From Ruminococcus sp. NK3A76 (lineage in GTDB: Bacteria; Bacillota; Clostridia; Oscillospirales; Ruminococcaceae), in assembly GCF_000686125.1 (NCBI RefSeq), contig NZ_JMMA01000002.1:1612001-1676000 (forward strand): 64,000 nt of DNA, in the 5' to 3' direction. The translations under genes and the position numbers were made by a program. The notes beneath the pieces are model-generated. The model was not told the origin of the DNA. It searched no databases and saw only the letters and a program-made list of their open reading frames with translations. Below are positions 1 to 8,977 of the stretch, piece by piece (within the stretch, counting starts at the first letter, position 1; every line of letters begins with the position of its first letter).

Positions 1-30
1 GGTGAGCTGCTGAGTCTCTATTATTGCCAA
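1..30 (-). CDS. 5' end of a probable second ECF ATPase gene (runs off the window)
   Basis: Only ten codons are inside the window. A TTG start at 30 is followed by codons reading M-A-I-I-E-T-Q-Q-L-T, which resembles the first strand of an ABC ATPase of the EcfA2 type. An AGGAG ribosome site lies 9-10 nt upstream, inside the last codons of the preceding membrane protein gene. In ECF operons ecfA1 is normally followed by ecfA2 and ecfT, and ecfA1 lies two genes upstream here. The identity is inferred from context and ten residues only; sequence left of the window would settle it. Confidence 0.4.
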   Translation of the reverse strand, partial: MAIIETQQLT

Positions 31-33
31 GCC

Positions 34-822
34 TTATTTCTCCTTTAGCTTTTTTCTCATGACCAAATACACAACAAAATTCCAGCCCATTAGAAAGCTG
101 AGCAGTGAATACACGACTGCCTGCGATGATGTCAGTCTGCCGTTTTTCTTCGCCCTGACCGCTGATGCGATACCGAATACGAGCGAGAACAGATAGAGTG
201 CTGTACAGAACAGCCCTATCGAAAACAGCAGCACGATAAGCGTTGAATTCTTCAGCACGAATGCTATACAGAAGAAAAACAGCAGCAGGCCGAATGTAAA
301 CACCAGAGCCAGAAACACCATAAGCGGATTGAAATACGCCATAAAGGTATTTACGAGCATATCAAAATACGGTGCTATGAGCAGTATCATCACGACAAAG
401 CTGACAGCGAACAAGAGCGCTGCGATGATACCGAGCGTCAGAAGCCTTAGTGTACATCTTTCGGAATAATCCTTATCGCTCTCAGTTTCAAGCCTTGCAA
501 GAGGCTTTCTGACTATATGCTGGATAATATATATAAATGCAGCCGCAAACGGCACAAAGAGTATTATCTGCATAATAAGCCGCACAACAAGGCCGCCTCG
601 TGATCTGTCGATAGTAACAAGGTTATCAATGACCTCGCTTTTAAATGTATTAGCCAAAGCCCTTATGATGATACACAGCCATTCATAGATATAAAGACCT
701 ACAACAGCGCTGACCGAGATCATCATAAAAATGCTTGCGCCCATATTTGAAAGGTTTATGACCTTCTTCTTTTCAAGTATTATAAGCACAAGCAGAACGA
801 CAAAAAGACCGAGCGAGATCAT
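34..822 (-). CDS. Multi-pass membrane protein of unknown function in the ECF operon
   Basis: 262 residues, mostly hydrophobic, with about six to seven predicted membrane segments (roughly residues 1-16, 28-52, 80-100, 128-150, 162-190, 192-216, 236-254) and a basic C-terminus ending KKLKEK. I do not recognise the family. It is not EcfT: the length is similar, but I see no paired Ala-Arg-Gly coupling motifs. Its start overlaps the end of the upstream ecfA1-like gene by 4 nt, so it is translationally coupled to it. It sits where ecfA2 would normally be. A role tied to the ECF transporter is possible but unproven. Confidence 0.7.
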   Translation of the reverse strand: MISLGLFVVLLVLIILEKKKVINLSNMGASIFMMISVSAVVGLYIYEWLCIIIRALANTFKSEVIDNLVTIDRSRGGLVVRLIMQIILFVPFAAAFIYIIQHIVRKPLARLETESDKDYSERCTLRLLTLGIIAALLFAVSFVVMILLIAPYFDMLVNTFMAYFNPLMVFLALVFTFGLLLFFFCIAFVLKNSTLIVLLFSIGLFCTALYLFSLVFGIASAVRAKKNGRLTSSQAVVYSLLSFLMGWNFVVYLVMRKKLKEK

Positions 823-1688
823 AATGACTTCTCCCCCTTTGAAAGGATATCATAGAGCGCTGCTGCACATTCTTCCTCGGTGATGATATCCTGAGGGATA
901 TCTATACCGGCTTTTTTCAGTTCATAGCAAAGCTCTGTGACCTGCGGAACATCAAGTCCTAAGTTGCGAAGCGTCTGCACCTGTGTGAATATCTGCTTCG
1001 GTGTGCCGTCGAGCATTATCTCGCCTGAGTCTATGACCACCACTCTGTCAGCCTGTGCGGCCTCCTCCATATAGTGAGTTATCAGCACGATAGTCACGCC
1101 GAGCTCTTTATTGAGCATCTTTATCGTCTTCATTACCTCACGCCTGCCTGAGGGGTCGAGCATCGCTGTCGGCTCATCGAGCAGGATACATTCCGGCTGC
1201 ATAGCGATTATACCGGCAATGGCAACACGCTGCTTCTGGCCGCCCGAGAGCTTATGGACTGCGTGCTCACGGTATTCATACATACCGACTGTTTTGAGCG
1301 CTTCATCAACACGCCGTCTTATCTCTTTAGGCTCTACGCCCATATTTTCAAGGGCAAAGGCACAGTCCTCCTCGACAATGGTTGCGACTATCTGGTTATC
1401 AGGGTTCTGAAAGACCATGCCGACCTTCTGCCTGATATCGAGAAGTCTGCTCTCGTCAGAGGTATCTATTCCGTCTACATAAGCCTTGCCCTTTTCGGGA
1501 AGGTTTATCGCATTGAAGCATTTTGCGAGCGTTGACTTACCCGAGCCGTTATGACCGAGCACTGCAACAAACTCACCTTTTTTTATATCGAGGTCTATGC
1601 CCTTAAGGACCTCTGTCCTGACAGGCGGCTCCTCGATCTCGTTTATATATGAGAACCAAAGCCCTTCGGCTTTAAGAAAACTGTCCAT
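819..1688 (-). CDS. ecfA1: Energy-coupling factor transporter ATPase EcfA1
   Basis: One of the two ATPases that power ECF vitamin and micronutrient importers, working with EcfT and exchangeable substrate-binding S proteins at the membrane. The 289-residue protein has Walker [10 protein letters not shown] (45-53), a Q-loop (VFQNPDNQ, 91-98), signature LSGGQ (146-150), Walker B CILLDEP (166-172) and an H-loop His in LITHYMEE. The NPDNQ Q-loop and the extended C-terminus are typical of EcfA. The ATG at 1688 has GGAG 8 nt upstream. It is the first gene of the module, and the next membrane gene overlaps its end. No S component is visible, so the substrate cannot be told. Confidence 0.88.
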   Translation of the reverse strand: MDSFLKAEGLWFSYINEIEEPPVRTEVLKGIDLDIKKGEFVAVLGHNGSGKSTLAKCFNAINLPEKGKAYVDGIDTSDESRLLDIRQKVGMVFQNPDNQIVATIVEEDCAFALENMGVEPKEIRRRVDEALKTVGMYEYREHAVHKLSGGQKQRVAIAGIIAMQPECILLDEPTAMLDPSGRREVMKTIKMLNKELGVTIVLITHYMEEAAQADRVVVIDSGEIMLDGTPKQIFTQVQTLRNLGLDVPQVTELCYELKKAGIDIPQDIITEEECAAALYDILSKGEKSL

Positions 1689-1774
1689 TATTTTACTCCG
1701 TTAAGAGACAACAGCCAAAGTACAGGGAGGAATGAAACGCCCTCCTGCACCTTAGGCTTACATCTCTGCAATGA

Positions 1775-1954
1775 TTAGTCGTCGTCCTTATCAAACTTAT
1801 CCTTGATCTTTTCGATAACATCGCCGGCCTTATCCTTGACCTTTTCAAGGTTATCCTTGGAAGCTAACTTCTTAGCCTCGTCCTTTACTGAGTCGGGTAT
1901 CTTATCATCGACCTTATCAAGGGTCTTTTTGATGTCGTCAAGTCCAAATCCCAT
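1775..1954 (-). CDS. Small highly charged protein, 59 residues, hypothetical
   Basis: The ATG at 1954 is preceded by a good ribosome site (GAGGTC, 6 nt) and the frame is open for 59 codons, ending at TAA. The product is almost entirely Lys, Asp, Glu and aliphatic residues (starts MGFGLDDIKKTLDK, ends KFDKDDD) with heptad-like spacing. It should form an amphipathic helix or coiled coil. There is no signal peptide or Cys. Codon use (GAT AAG, GAC, CTT) matches neighbouring genes. It lies on the same strand, between the methyltransferase gene and ecfA1. Lys/Asp-rich helical proteins of this kind occur in stress-response families, but I cannot assign one. Confidence 0.65.
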   Translation of the reverse strand: MGFGLDDIKKTLDKVDDKIPDSVKDEAKKLASKDNLEKVKDKAGDVIEKIKDKFDKDDD

Positions 1955-2009
1955 GGTTATGACCTCCTGTAAATATATTTCAAAAGCTGACAGCTTTTGC
2001 GGACTTAGT

Positions 2010-2873
2010 TTATTCTCTCCAGATTGCAGTTGAGCCGCAGGGCAGAGGCATTTTGCTGCTCTCGACCTTAAGGCCTATCTCATCTGCCGTGACTTCGCCG
2101 CCAAAGCGTGGAGAGAGCACTTCGCTTAAGATATAAGCCATTACTGACGGCGAAAGGCCTGTGGTATAGCTGTTTAAAAGGAAGAACAGCGGCTTGTCAG
2201 AGAGCACCTGCGAGCAGAGTGACACAAGGTCATACACGCTGTCTTCGAGCTTCCACACCTCGCCGCCTGGGCCTCTGCCATAGGACGGAGGATCCATAAC
2301 GACTGCATCGTAGAAGTTCTGTCTCTTTATCTCACGCCTTACAAACTTTTCGCAGTCATCGACAAGCCAGCGTATCGGCTTATCTGAAAGGCCCGATACT
2401 GCGGCATTCTCTCTTGCCCAGGCGACCATGCCCTTTGATGCATCGACGTGCGAAACCTGAGCGCCGGCGTTTGCGCAGGCAAGTGTAGCACCGCCTGTAT
2501 ATGCAAAGAGGTTCAGCACCTTTATCGGCCGGCCTGCCCCCTTTATCATATCGCCCATAAGCTCCCAGTTGACGGCCTGTTCGGGGAAAAGGCCTGTATG
2601 CTTGAAGCCTGTAGGTCTTATCACGAATTTAAGGTCGCCGTAGGAGATATTCCAGCTCTCGGGGAGCTTTCTGCGGTATTCCCACTCACCGCCGCCCTTT
2701 GACGAACGGTGGTATATTGCATCTGCCTTATCCCACTTATCTGTTTTATGCGGTGTTTTCCAGATTATCTGAGGGTCAGGGCGCACAAGCGTCACGTCAC
2801 CCCAGCTCTCTAATTTATCGCCGCACGATGTGTCTAATATTTTGTACTCTTGCCATTTATCGGCTATTCTCAT
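2010..2873 (-). CDS. Class I SAM-dependent methyltransferase, RlmI/RlmK-like
   Basis: 287 residues with the Rossmann-type methyltransferase core. SAM-binding motif I is NLFAYTGGATLACA (about 121-134), followed by an acidic strand end (HVDASKGMV). A catalytic-type motif IV, VVMDPPSYGRGPGGEVWK, is seen near 191-208. The DPPSYGRG form is that of the family around 23S rRNA cytosine methyltransferases RlmI and RlmK, but the PUA domain of RlmI is missing. The exact RNA target is therefore not known. The start overlaps the Nudix stop (ATGA), indicating translational coupling, and it is the tail of the ruv-glmM transcription unit. Confidence 0.75.
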   Translation of the reverse strand: MRIADKWQEYKILDTSCGDKLESWGDVTLVRPDPQIIWKTPHKTDKWDKADAIYHRSSKGGGEWEYRRKLPESWNISYGDLKFVIRPTGFKHTGLFPEQAVNWELMGDMIKGAGRPIKVLNLFAYTGGATLACANAGAQVSHVDASKGMVAWARENAAVSGLSDKPIRWLVDDCEKFVRREIKRQNFYDAVVMDPPSYGRGPGGEVWKLEDSVYDLVSLCSQVLSDKPLFFLLNSYTTGLSPSVMAYILSEVLSPRFGGEVTADEIGLKVESSKMPLPCGSTAIWRE

Positions 2874-3364
2874 AATATCTTTTCCTTTGTATATATCAGA
2901 AGTTGTTGTACTATACTACCTTGTCTGACTGTCTTTATCGCAGTGTCGATATCGAACCACTTGCCTTCAAGCACTTCGCCGGAAAGTTTGAGGGAGTTTT
3001 TATGTACTCTTACCACAAATCCGAGCATCAGCTGGTCACGCCCTTCATAAAAGCAGCTTTTTAGGAAAGTGACGCTATCTGCCGAAAGGCCTGTTTCCTC
3101 AGCCACCTCACGGGCAGCCGCAATTTCGGCTGTCTCGTTAGGCTTCATATATCCGGCAACGCCGACATACTTGGCAGTGTCGTGGTAGCTCTGCCTTATA
3201 AGCAGCACCTCGTCGTCTTCGCCTACGACAACTGAAAGAACGCAGGTGTTAAAGGTATCAAACCACGGTCTGTCACATTTATCGCACCAGGGTACAAGAC
3301 CCTCATCGCCTACCGGCTTCTCAGAGAGCTTACTGCCGCACTCAGGGCAAAACTTATATCTCAT
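2870..3364 (-). CDS. Nudix hydrolase with N-terminal zinc ribbon
   Basis: 164 residues. Residues 6-30 hold four cysteines (CPEC ... CDKC) forming a zinc ribbon as in NudC-type NAD pyrophosphatases. A complete Nudix box, G-x5-E-x7-REVAEETGL, lies at about 71-93. Nudix enzymes cleave nucleoside diphosphates linked to another group and need Mg or Mn. NAD(H) or a related dinucleotide is a plausible substrate, but the protein is much shorter than NudC and lacks its N-terminal domain, so the substrate is open. The start overlaps the glmM stop (TAATG), and the end overlaps the methyltransferase start. Confidence 0.8.
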   Translation of the reverse strand: MRYKFCPECGSKLSEKPVGDEGLVPWCDKCDRPWFDTFNTCVLSVVVGEDDEVLLIRQSYHDTAKYVGVAGYMKPNETAEIAAAREVAEETGLSADSVTFLKSCFYEGRDQLMLGFVVRVHKNSLKLSGEVLEGKWFDIDTAIKTVRQGSIVQQLLIYTKEKIL

Positions 3365-4710
3365 TACTGCATCTCCTCAACGAGCTTTGCGATATTATTT
3401 GCATACTCGGTGATAACGCCTGTGAGCTTGCCCTCTATCATTACTCTTACAAGCGGCTCTGTGCCTGACTCACGCACAAGTATACGTCCGTCATTGCCGA
3501 GCTTATCTGAGTAGAGCTTTATAGCGTCCTGAACTGCCTTATCTGTTTCCCACTTGCCCTTCTTATCGGGTGTTATCCTGACATTTACGAGCACCTGGGG
3601 ATAAACCTCCATACATGATGCAAGCTCAGAGAGCTTAAGGCCGGTCTTCTTCATGACATCGATCAGCTTGACGCCTGTGAGCTCGCCGTCGCCGGTATTT
3701 GCATAGTCAAGGAAAATGATATGACCCGACTGCTCGCCGCCGATATTATAGCCGCCCTTTAGCATCTCCTCAAGGACATAGCGGTCACCGACCTTTGTGG
3801 TCGCTGTCACGACACCGTTTTCCTTAGCGAAGTTGAAAAAGCCGAGGTTTGACATTACTGTGACAACGCAGCAGTTATGTTTGAGCTCGCCGTTTTCTTT
3901 CATAAAGCGAGAGAAGATAGCAAGCAGCTTATCACCGTCTACGAGCTTGCCGTTTTCATCGACTGCAAGGCATCTGTCTGCATCGCCGTCAAATGCAAGG
4001 CCTAAGTCACATCTTTTCTCGACAACTGTTTTCATAAGGTTTTCCATATGAGTCGAGCCGCAGTTCTCATTGATATTTGTACCGTCGGGCTCATTTGAAA
4101 CGAATACACAGTCAGCGCCGAGACCCTTGAAGATCTTCTGAGCAGTCTCTGACGAAGCGCCGTTTGCGCAGTCGATAGCTACTCTCATGCCGCTGAAATT
4201 GCTGTCAACTGTGCCGATGATATGTCTTACATAATCCCAGTCAGCATTGCCCTCGTAGTAAACTCTGCCGACATCGCAGCCGTCTTTGAGAGTTATATCC
4301 TGAGGACGGTCAAGTATAAGCTCCTCTATCTCCTCCTCGACCTTATCGGGGAGCTTGAAGCCTGTGTTTGAAAAGAGCTTTATGCCGTTGAACTCAACGC
4401 TGTTATGTGATGCGGATATCATAACGCCTGCATCTGCCTTATACTCCTTGACAAGAAGTGCAACAGCAGGTGTAGGGATAACGCCTAAGATATGCACATC
4501 AGCGCCCACCGAGCATATACCTGCAACAAGTGCTGCTTCAAGTATATCGCCTGATATACGGGTATCCTTGCCTATGAGTATCTTAGGGGTGTGGTCGCAC
4601 TCCTTTGATAAAACTATCGCAGCGGCCTTGCCTATCTGCATAGCGAGCTCTGTTGTAAGCTCTGTTATAGCAATGCCTCTTGCGCCGTCTGTTCCGAATA
4701 ATCTGCCCAT
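3364..4710 (-). CDS. glmM: Phosphoglucosamine mutase
   Basis: Converts glucosamine-6-phosphate to glucosamine-1-phosphate for UDP-GlcNAc, the precursor of peptidoglycan. The 448-residue length is that of the family. The phosphoserine loop ISASHNS has the active Ser at 101, the Mg-binding loop is DGDADR (241-246), and the phosphate-binding loop near the C-terminus reads RESGTEPLVRVM. The N-terminus MGRLFGTDGARG is typical. It lies 32 nt downstream of ruvB and overlaps the Nudix start, so it is probably transcribed with the repair genes upstream. Confidence 0.96.
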   Translation of the reverse strand: MGRLFGTDGARGIAITELTTELAMQIGKAAAIVLSKECDHTPKILIGKDTRISGDILEAALVAGICSVGADVHILGVIPTPAVALLVKEYKADAGVMISASHNSVEFNGIKLFSNTGFKLPDKVEEEIEELILDRPQDITLKDGCDVGRVYYEGNADWDYVRHIIGTVDSNFSGMRVAIDCANGASSETAQKIFKGLGADCVFVSNEPDGTNINENCGSTHMENLMKTVVEKRCDLGLAFDGDADRCLAVDENGKLVDGDKLLAIFSRFMKENGELKHNCCVVTVMSNLGFFNFAKENGVVTATTKVGDRYVLEEMLKGGYNIGGEQSGHIIFLDYANTGDGELTGVKLIDVMKKTGLKLSELASCMEVYPQVLVNVRITPDKKGKWETDKAVQDAIKLYSDKLGNDGRILVRESGTEPLVRVMIEGKLTGVITEYANNIAKLVEEMQ

Positions 4711-4742
4711 CGTTATTTCTCCTTATTCATCTATTTATTATC

Positions 4743-5792
4743 TTAAAAATGCAGCTGGCCGTCATCGCTGCCGAGCGGTATGCCTAAGTGCTTATATGCA
4801 AGCTGTGTAGCAACCCTGCCCCTCGGTGTCTTTGAGAGGAAGCCGAGCTGCATAAGATAAGGCTCGCACACATCCTCTATAGTGACAGCCTCCTCGCCGA
4901 TAGACGCAGCGAGCGTTTCAAGGCCGACAGGGCCGCCGCCGTAGCCGTTTATTATCATTTCCAAAAGCCGCCTGTCGATAGAATCAAGACCTATCTCATC
5001 GACCTCCATTCGCTTGAGCGCAAGACGTGCTATCTCCTTGGTTATCCTGCCTTCGCCAACTACCTCAGCAAAATCACGCACACGCTTTAAGTAGCGGTTG
5101 GCTATTCTCGGGGTACCACGGGAGCGTCTTGCAAGCTCATGAGCACCCTCATCGTCGCAGTAGACACCCAAAAGCACCGAGCTTCGCAGAATGATATCTG
5201 CAAGCTGGTCTTCCGAATAGGGCTCCAGGCGCTGGATAACGCCGAATCGGTCACGCAGAGGAGAAGATATCTGCCCCGAGCGTGTTGTAGCACCCACAAG
5301 GGTGAATTTATTGAGCTCTATGCGAATGCTCCTTGCAGCAGGGCCTTTGCCCATGATTATATCAAGTGCGAAGTCTTCAAGTGCTGAATAGAGCACCTCC
5401 TCGACCTGCTTGGAGAGCCTGTGTATCTCATCAATGAACAGGACATCGCCCTGCTCTAAGTTTGTAAGTATAGCCGCAAGCTCACCGGGCTTTGCTATAG
5501 CAGGCCCCGAGGTCTGGCGGAAATTAACGCCCATTTCGTGAGCGATTATCTGTGCAAGTGTTGTCTTGCCAAGGCCGGGAGGGCCATACAGCAAAACGTG
5601 GTCTAAGCTGTCCTGTCTGTTCTTGGCTGCCTGGATATATATGCTCAGGTTTTCCTTGACCTGTTCCTGCCCGACATACTCACTAAGAGTCTTCGGGCGC
5701 AGGCTGACCTCAAAATCATCAGTCGTCTCTGCCTTTGTCTCGGTAGGGGCGACTATCCTGTTTTCAAAATCGTAATCGCTTTGTTCTATCAT
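4743..5792 (-). CDS. ruvB: Holliday junction branch-migration ATPase RuvB
   Basis: AAA+ motor that drives branch migration of Holliday junctions as hexamers with RuvA. The 349-residue protein has Walker A GPPGLGKT (70-77), Walker B FIDEIH (119-124), sensor 1 in GATTRSG, an arginine finger region (SPLRDRFG) and a C-terminal winged-helix domain ending in TPRGRVAT. The length is normal. It follows ruvA by 12 nt in the operon ruvC-GNAT-ruvA-ruvB. Confidence 0.97.
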   Translation of the reverse strand: MIEQSDYDFENRIVAPTETKAETTDDFEVSLRPKTLSEYVGQEQVKENLSIYIQAAKNRQDSLDHVLLYGPPGLGKTTLAQIIAHEMGVNFRQTSGPAIAKPGELAAILTNLEQGDVLFIDEIHRLSKQVEEVLYSALEDFALDIIMGKGPAARSIRIELNKFTLVGATTRSGQISSPLRDRFGVIQRLEPYSEDQLADIILRSSVLLGVYCDDEGAHELARRSRGTPRIANRYLKRVRDFAEVVGEGRITKEIARLALKRMEVDEIGLDSIDRRLLEMIINGYGGGPVGLETLAASIGEEAVTIEDVCEPYLMQLGFLSKTPRGRVATQLAYKHLGIPLGSDDGQLHF

Positions 5793-5804
5793 AGCTTACC
5801 TCGT

Positions 5805-6410
5805 TTATCTCATTCCCGAAAGTATCTTAAGTGACTGCTTTATCATTTCCTCGACGCTGAGTGAGGGGTCGAGCTTACCGACTGCCGAGGCTGCCTCACC
5901 CTGAGAATAGCCGAGCACGCTGAGAGCACATATAGCCTCTGATGCATTATTCCCGGCAATAGGTGCGACATTGAGCGAAGCCCCACCGCCGCCACGGACA
6001 GATATTGTATCCTTGGCTATCTTATCCTTAAGCTCTAAGGATATACGCTGTGCTGTCTTAGCACCGATGCCCTTGACGTTTGTGAAAGCCTTTGTATCTC
6101 CTGTTGCTACTGCAAGCGCAAATGCGCTCGGGGTCATAGCAGAGAGTATCGAAAGAGCTGCCTTGGGGCCTATTCCCGAAACGCTTATAAGCATTTTAAA
6201 GGCTTCAAGCTCCTCACCCGTTGCAAAGCCAAAAAGCTCGACTGCGTCTTCACGCACGTTCAGGTGAGTAAGAAGCATCACATCTTCCTTGCCGGCTATC
6301 GCCTGGAGTGTATTGAGCGTTGTCCTGCACGCATAGCCTACACCGCCGCATTCGACAACGGCTGTAAAACTGTCGGTATGTATTACTTTTCCTCTTACGG
6401 AATATATCAT
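5805..6410 (-). CDS. ruvA: Holliday junction DNA helicase subunit RuvA
   Basis: 201 residues; binds four-way DNA junctions as a tetramer and loads RuvB. It has the N-terminal OB-fold (starts MIYSVRGKVIH), then the helix-hairpin-helix region with ISVSGIGPKAALSIL and NVKGIGAKTAQRISLELKDK. A Gly-rich linker follows, then the C-terminal RuvB-binding domain ending in IKQSLKIL. Position between a small acetyltransferase gene and ruvB supports the call. Confidence 0.96.
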   Translation of the reverse strand: MIYSVRGKVIHTDSFTAVVECGGVGYACRTTLNTLQAIAGKEDVMLLTHLNVREDAVELFGFATGEELEAFKMLISVSGIGPKAALSILSAMTPSAFALAVATGDTKAFTNVKGIGAKTAQRISLELKDKIAKDTISVRGGGGASLNVAPIAGNNASEAICALSVLGYSQGEAASAVGKLDPSLSVEEMIKQSLKILSGMR

Positions 6411-6419
6411 TATTTCACC

Positions 6420-6878
6420 TTATTCCTTATCAAATGCCATGACCATATACTCGTCAGACTCTTTAAAGCCCATAGCTTCATAAAGAGGCCTGCCCTGCTC
6501 GGTAGCATCAAGGCATATCTCTGTAACGCCCCTTGCCCTTGCATCGGATATGAGCATATTCATCATCTGTCTTGCTATGCCCTGTCTGCGGTGGCCGGTA
6601 TTGGTATAGACATTCATTATATGAGCTCTCTTACCTGTAGGGTGAGAGAATGTTGGCATTATCTCTATATACGAAATACTTGCACAGGCAACTGCTTTGC
6701 CGTTATCTATCGCAAGGACTGTCATCTGATCGCCTTCAAGGAAATACCTTCTTGAATTGTCTACAAGCTCATCGTCAAACCGGTAGTCTGCGCTCTTGCC
6801 GTTTACGATCCTTAGCATTTCAAGGCGTATGCTCATGAGCATATCTATATCATTTTTATCTGCAAATCTTATCTCCAT
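6420..6878 (-). CDS. GNAT-family N-acetyltransferase
   Basis: 152 residues when read from the ATG at 6878, which has GGGGAGAT 4-5 nt upstream. A longer reading would extend 20 codons into ruvC without a ribosome site. The acetyl-CoA-binding motif A is seen as NTGHRRQGIARQMMNMLISDARARG, shown here as R-R-Q-G-I-A, and motif B as LDATEQGRPLYEAMGF. The acceptor is unknown. It lies between ruvC and ruvA. Only 1 nt separates the ruvC stop from its start, so the two are co-translated. Confidence 0.8.
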   Translation of the reverse strand: MEIRFADKNDIDMLMSIRLEMLRIVNGKSADYRFDDELVDNSRRYFLEGDQMTVLAIDNGKAVACASISYIEIMPTFSHPTGKRAHIMNVYTNTGHRRQGIARQMMNMLISDARARGVTEICLDATEQGRPLYEAMGFKESDEYMVMAFDKE

Positions 6879-6879
6879 A

Positions 6880-7389
6880 TCATATCTCCCCGTCAAAGCC
6901 GCCGGCACCGAGCTTTCTCGATGTGACTGTATAGCCATGAGTTATCGCAAGTGCGGCCGCATCGGCTGCATCGTCAGGCTTTATTATTTTTGAAAGGCGA
7001 AGGATATTCTTTGTCATCTCCTGCACCTGTTTTTTCTCAGCCCTGCCAAAGCCTGTAAGCGAGCTCTTGACCTGAAGCGGAGTATACTCAAAGACGGGAA
7101 TACCGCCACGCTTTGCAGCAAGGAGTATGACACCTCTTGCCTGGCCGACGTTTATAACAGTTTTGACATTGGTGTTAGAAAATAGCTCCTCTATCGCCAT
7201 CTGGTCAGGGCGGAATGTATCTATAAGCGACACCATATCCTCATATATATCATTGAGCCTTGTTGTAAAGGGAACGCCGGCCTTGGTAGATATCTGCCCG
7301 ATATTCACAGGTGTGAAGCGGTTTGCCTCATAATCGAGCACCGCATAGCCGACTATCGCATAGCCGGGGTCGATACCTAATATCCTCAA
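6880..7389 (-). CDS. ruvC: Crossover junction endodeoxyribonuclease RuvC
   Basis: Holliday junction resolvase, 169 residues. The four acidic catalytic residues of the RNase H-like fold are in place: D7 (GIDPGY), E67 (AIEELF), D140 and D143 (KPDDAADA). The start is TTG at 7389 with GGGGGC about 8 nt upstream, a start that gives the canonical MRILGIDPG N-terminus. It is the first gene of the ruv unit and has its own promoter at 7440-7468. Confidence 0.96.
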   Translation of the reverse strand: MRILGIDPGYAIVGYAVLDYEANRFTPVNIGQISTKAGVPFTTRLNDIYEDMVSLIDTFRPDQMAIEELFSNTNVKTVINVGQARGVILLAAKRGGIPVFEYTPLQVKSSLTGFGRAEKKQVQEMTKNILRLSKIIKPDDAADAAALAITHGYTVTSRKLGAGGFDGEI

Positions 7390-7439
7390 AACAGCCGCCC
7401 CCTTCGGGTATACTTTCCCATTGTCATCATTAACAATTA

Positions 7440-7468
7440 ATTATAACATATTTTTTACTCTTTTGCAA
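7440..7468 (-). promoter_or_regulatory. Promoter of the ruvC operon
   Basis: On the minus strand TTGCAA and TATAAT are separated by 17 nt. The predicted start is about 45 nt upstream of the TTG start codon of ruvC. Confidence 0.7.
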
Positions 7469-7479
7469 GCCCCCAAAAG

Positions 7480-7507
7480 AAAAAATCCCTTTTCAGGGGG
7501 ATTTTTT
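7480..7507 (-). terminator. Intrinsic terminator after the phosphatase gene
   Basis: AAAAAATCCC pairs with GGGATTTTTT around a short loop. The arms are A- and T-rich on both sides, so it could work in either direction. It separates the end of the 7511-8200 gene from the ruvC promoter. Confidence 0.75.
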
Positions 7508-7510
7508 GTA

Positions 7511-8200
7511 CTATTTATAATTTATGCCGCTGTCTGCGACATTTCCGAGGTGGGATATATCGCCGAAGCCATGCAGGCGGAAGTTTACCTTATCGCCGAA
7601 ACGGTCGTCTGTACACAGCGTAGCTACAGCCGTAGGCTCGGCTGAAAGCCCCTGGAGCATGATCACAGGAGACACACCGAGCAGGTACGATATCATAACA
7701 CAGGTGATTCCGAAATGGCAGAAGAATGCGATAGTCTTATCGTGAGAGTCCGTTTTTACGTACACACCACCCTCGCGCCTGAGGCCGTTGACAGCAAGCA
7801 CCTCATCAAGCCCCTCACAGGCAGCAGTATAGCGCTTAACAAGCTCGCTCTGCTTTACGGCAGGTACATCTGCAAAGGCTTTCCTGTCGTAGTATCCGGG
7901 AATTTCAGTCCAGTTTTTTGGATACAGATCCCACACAGGCACGGGGTCAGGCCAGTCAGGGTCTGAGACTTTAACATCGAATTCACGCAGCCAGTCACAG
8001 GTCTTTGCAGGGATTATCTTACCCTTAAGAAATATCCTGCCTGTCTGCTGAGCCCTGCCCATAGACGAAAGGTATGCAGCAGCAACATTCTCCGTCTTAT
8101 CAAGTCTTTCACTGAGCTTCTGAGCCTGGATAACACCGTTTTCTGTCAGGCAGTCGTGCTCGTAGTCAGGCTCACCGTGTCTTATAAAAAGTAATCTCAT
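7511..8200 (-). CDS. Histidine phosphatase family protein
   Basis: 229 residues of the phosphoglycerate mutase-like phosphatase superfamily (branch 1). The N-terminal motif LLFIRHGEPDY carries the phosphorylated His of the RHG motif, an arginine-bearing segment follows (SMGRAQQTG), and a second active-site His is in FFCHFGITCV. The substrate cannot be told from sequence. The ATG at 8200 is 1 nt after the stop of the upstream acetyltransferase and uses GGAGAG as ribosome site, so the two are co-transcribed. Confidence 0.82.
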   Translation of the reverse strand: MRLLFIRHGEPDYEHDCLTENGVIQAQKLSERLDKTENVAAAYLSSMGRAQQTGRIFLKGKIIPAKTCDWLREFDVKVSDPDWPDPVPVWDLYPKNWTEIPGYYDRKAFADVPAVKQSELVKRYTAACEGLDEVLAVNGLRREGGVYVKTDSHDKTIAFFCHFGITCVMISYLLGVSPVIMLQGLSAEPTAVATLCTDDRFGDKVNFRLHGFGDISHLGNVADSGINYK

Positions 8201-8201
8201 A

Positions 8202-8954
8202 TCATTTCTCTCCGATCTTTACAGCATTTATTTCTGTCCAGGCTGGTCTGAAGCCGCTGTTTAGGGCTATTCGCTGGGAATTGAGGTTGCTCATTGCAGA
8301 GCCGTAGAAGGGTATCTGCCCACGCTTTAATATCTCGTTTTTCATAAGCGTCACAAGATATGTGCCGACTCCCCTGCTGCGGTATTTTTCAACTACGTCT
8401 ATGCCTATCTGGAGCCAGCCGGGGGCGTCCTCAGAGCAGGCAGCCATGCCCATTATCTCATCGCCGTCATATGCGCAGACAGCTATCCTGTCAGGGCGCT
8501 CGGGAAGATACTTTTCACATATCGCATGGCTAAAACGCTTATCTCCATAAAAAACGTCTATCTCCCTGTCGTTGAACCACTTTACAGGCAGAACAAGCGC
8601 AGGCTCGGCTTCTTTATACGGAAGCAGCATATGGTGTGTAGCCGAGAGCTTATAGTCATATTTTCTGAGCTCGCCGTCTATCTTTACAAGGTCGGGGATA
8701 TTAAAAAGCCAGTGGCCTTTTGTTTCCTCTGATAGCTTTTGCAAAAAGGGCAGGAGCATCTCGTCAGCTGTAATTACAGTATTCTGGCCGAGAGTACAGG
8801 CTGAAAAGAAATACTTCTTTCCCGAATAGTTACGGCTGCCGCTTTGCAGCTTTGATACGGTGAGCACGTTTTCGGTTTTTAGAAAATCGTCCGCATTACA
8901 GTTATATTCGAGTGCGAGCAGAGCGCACAGTTTATCAAGACAAGTCTTATACAT
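8202..8954 (-). CDS. GNAT-family acetyltransferase with N-terminal extension
   Basis: 250 residues. The C-terminal half is a GNAT domain with the acetyl-CoA loop YRSRGVGTYLV (about 191-201) and the motif SNLNSQRIALNSGF near the end. The N-terminal 100 residues show no known motif. AGGTGAT precedes the ATG at 8954. The acceptor is unknown. It forms a two-gene unit with the phosphatase downstream; the AlbA_2 gene upstream may also be included. Confidence 0.75.
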   Translation of the reverse strand: MYKTCLDKLCALLALEYNCNADDFLKTENVLTVSKLQSGSRNYSGKKYFFSACTLGQNTVITADEMLLPFLQKLSEETKGHWLFNIPDLVKIDGELRKYDYKLSATHHMLLPYKEAEPALVLPVKWFNDREIDVFYGDKRFSHAICEKYLPERPDRIAVCAYDGDEIMGMAACSEDAPGWLQIGIDVVEKYRSRGVGTYLVTLMKNEILKRGQIPFYGSAMSNLNSQRIALNSGFRPAWTEINAVKIGEK

Positions 8955-8977
8955 TTACTATCACCTATAGTTTTATG

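Noticed and set aside
34-822. Membrane protein considered as EcfT
   Set aside because: Similar length and hydrophobicity, but no paired Ala-Arg-Gly coupling motifs. It lies before, not after, the second ATPase gene.
1111-1535. Plus-strand open frames antisense to ecfA1
   Set aside because: Shadow frames of a strongly coding gene; no ribosome sites and no recognisable product.
1690-1770. Imperfect inverted repeat (CAGGAGGG with CCTCCCTG) after the 59-residue gene
   Set aside because: Pairing needs a bulge and mismatches, and there is no T-run, so not called as a terminator.
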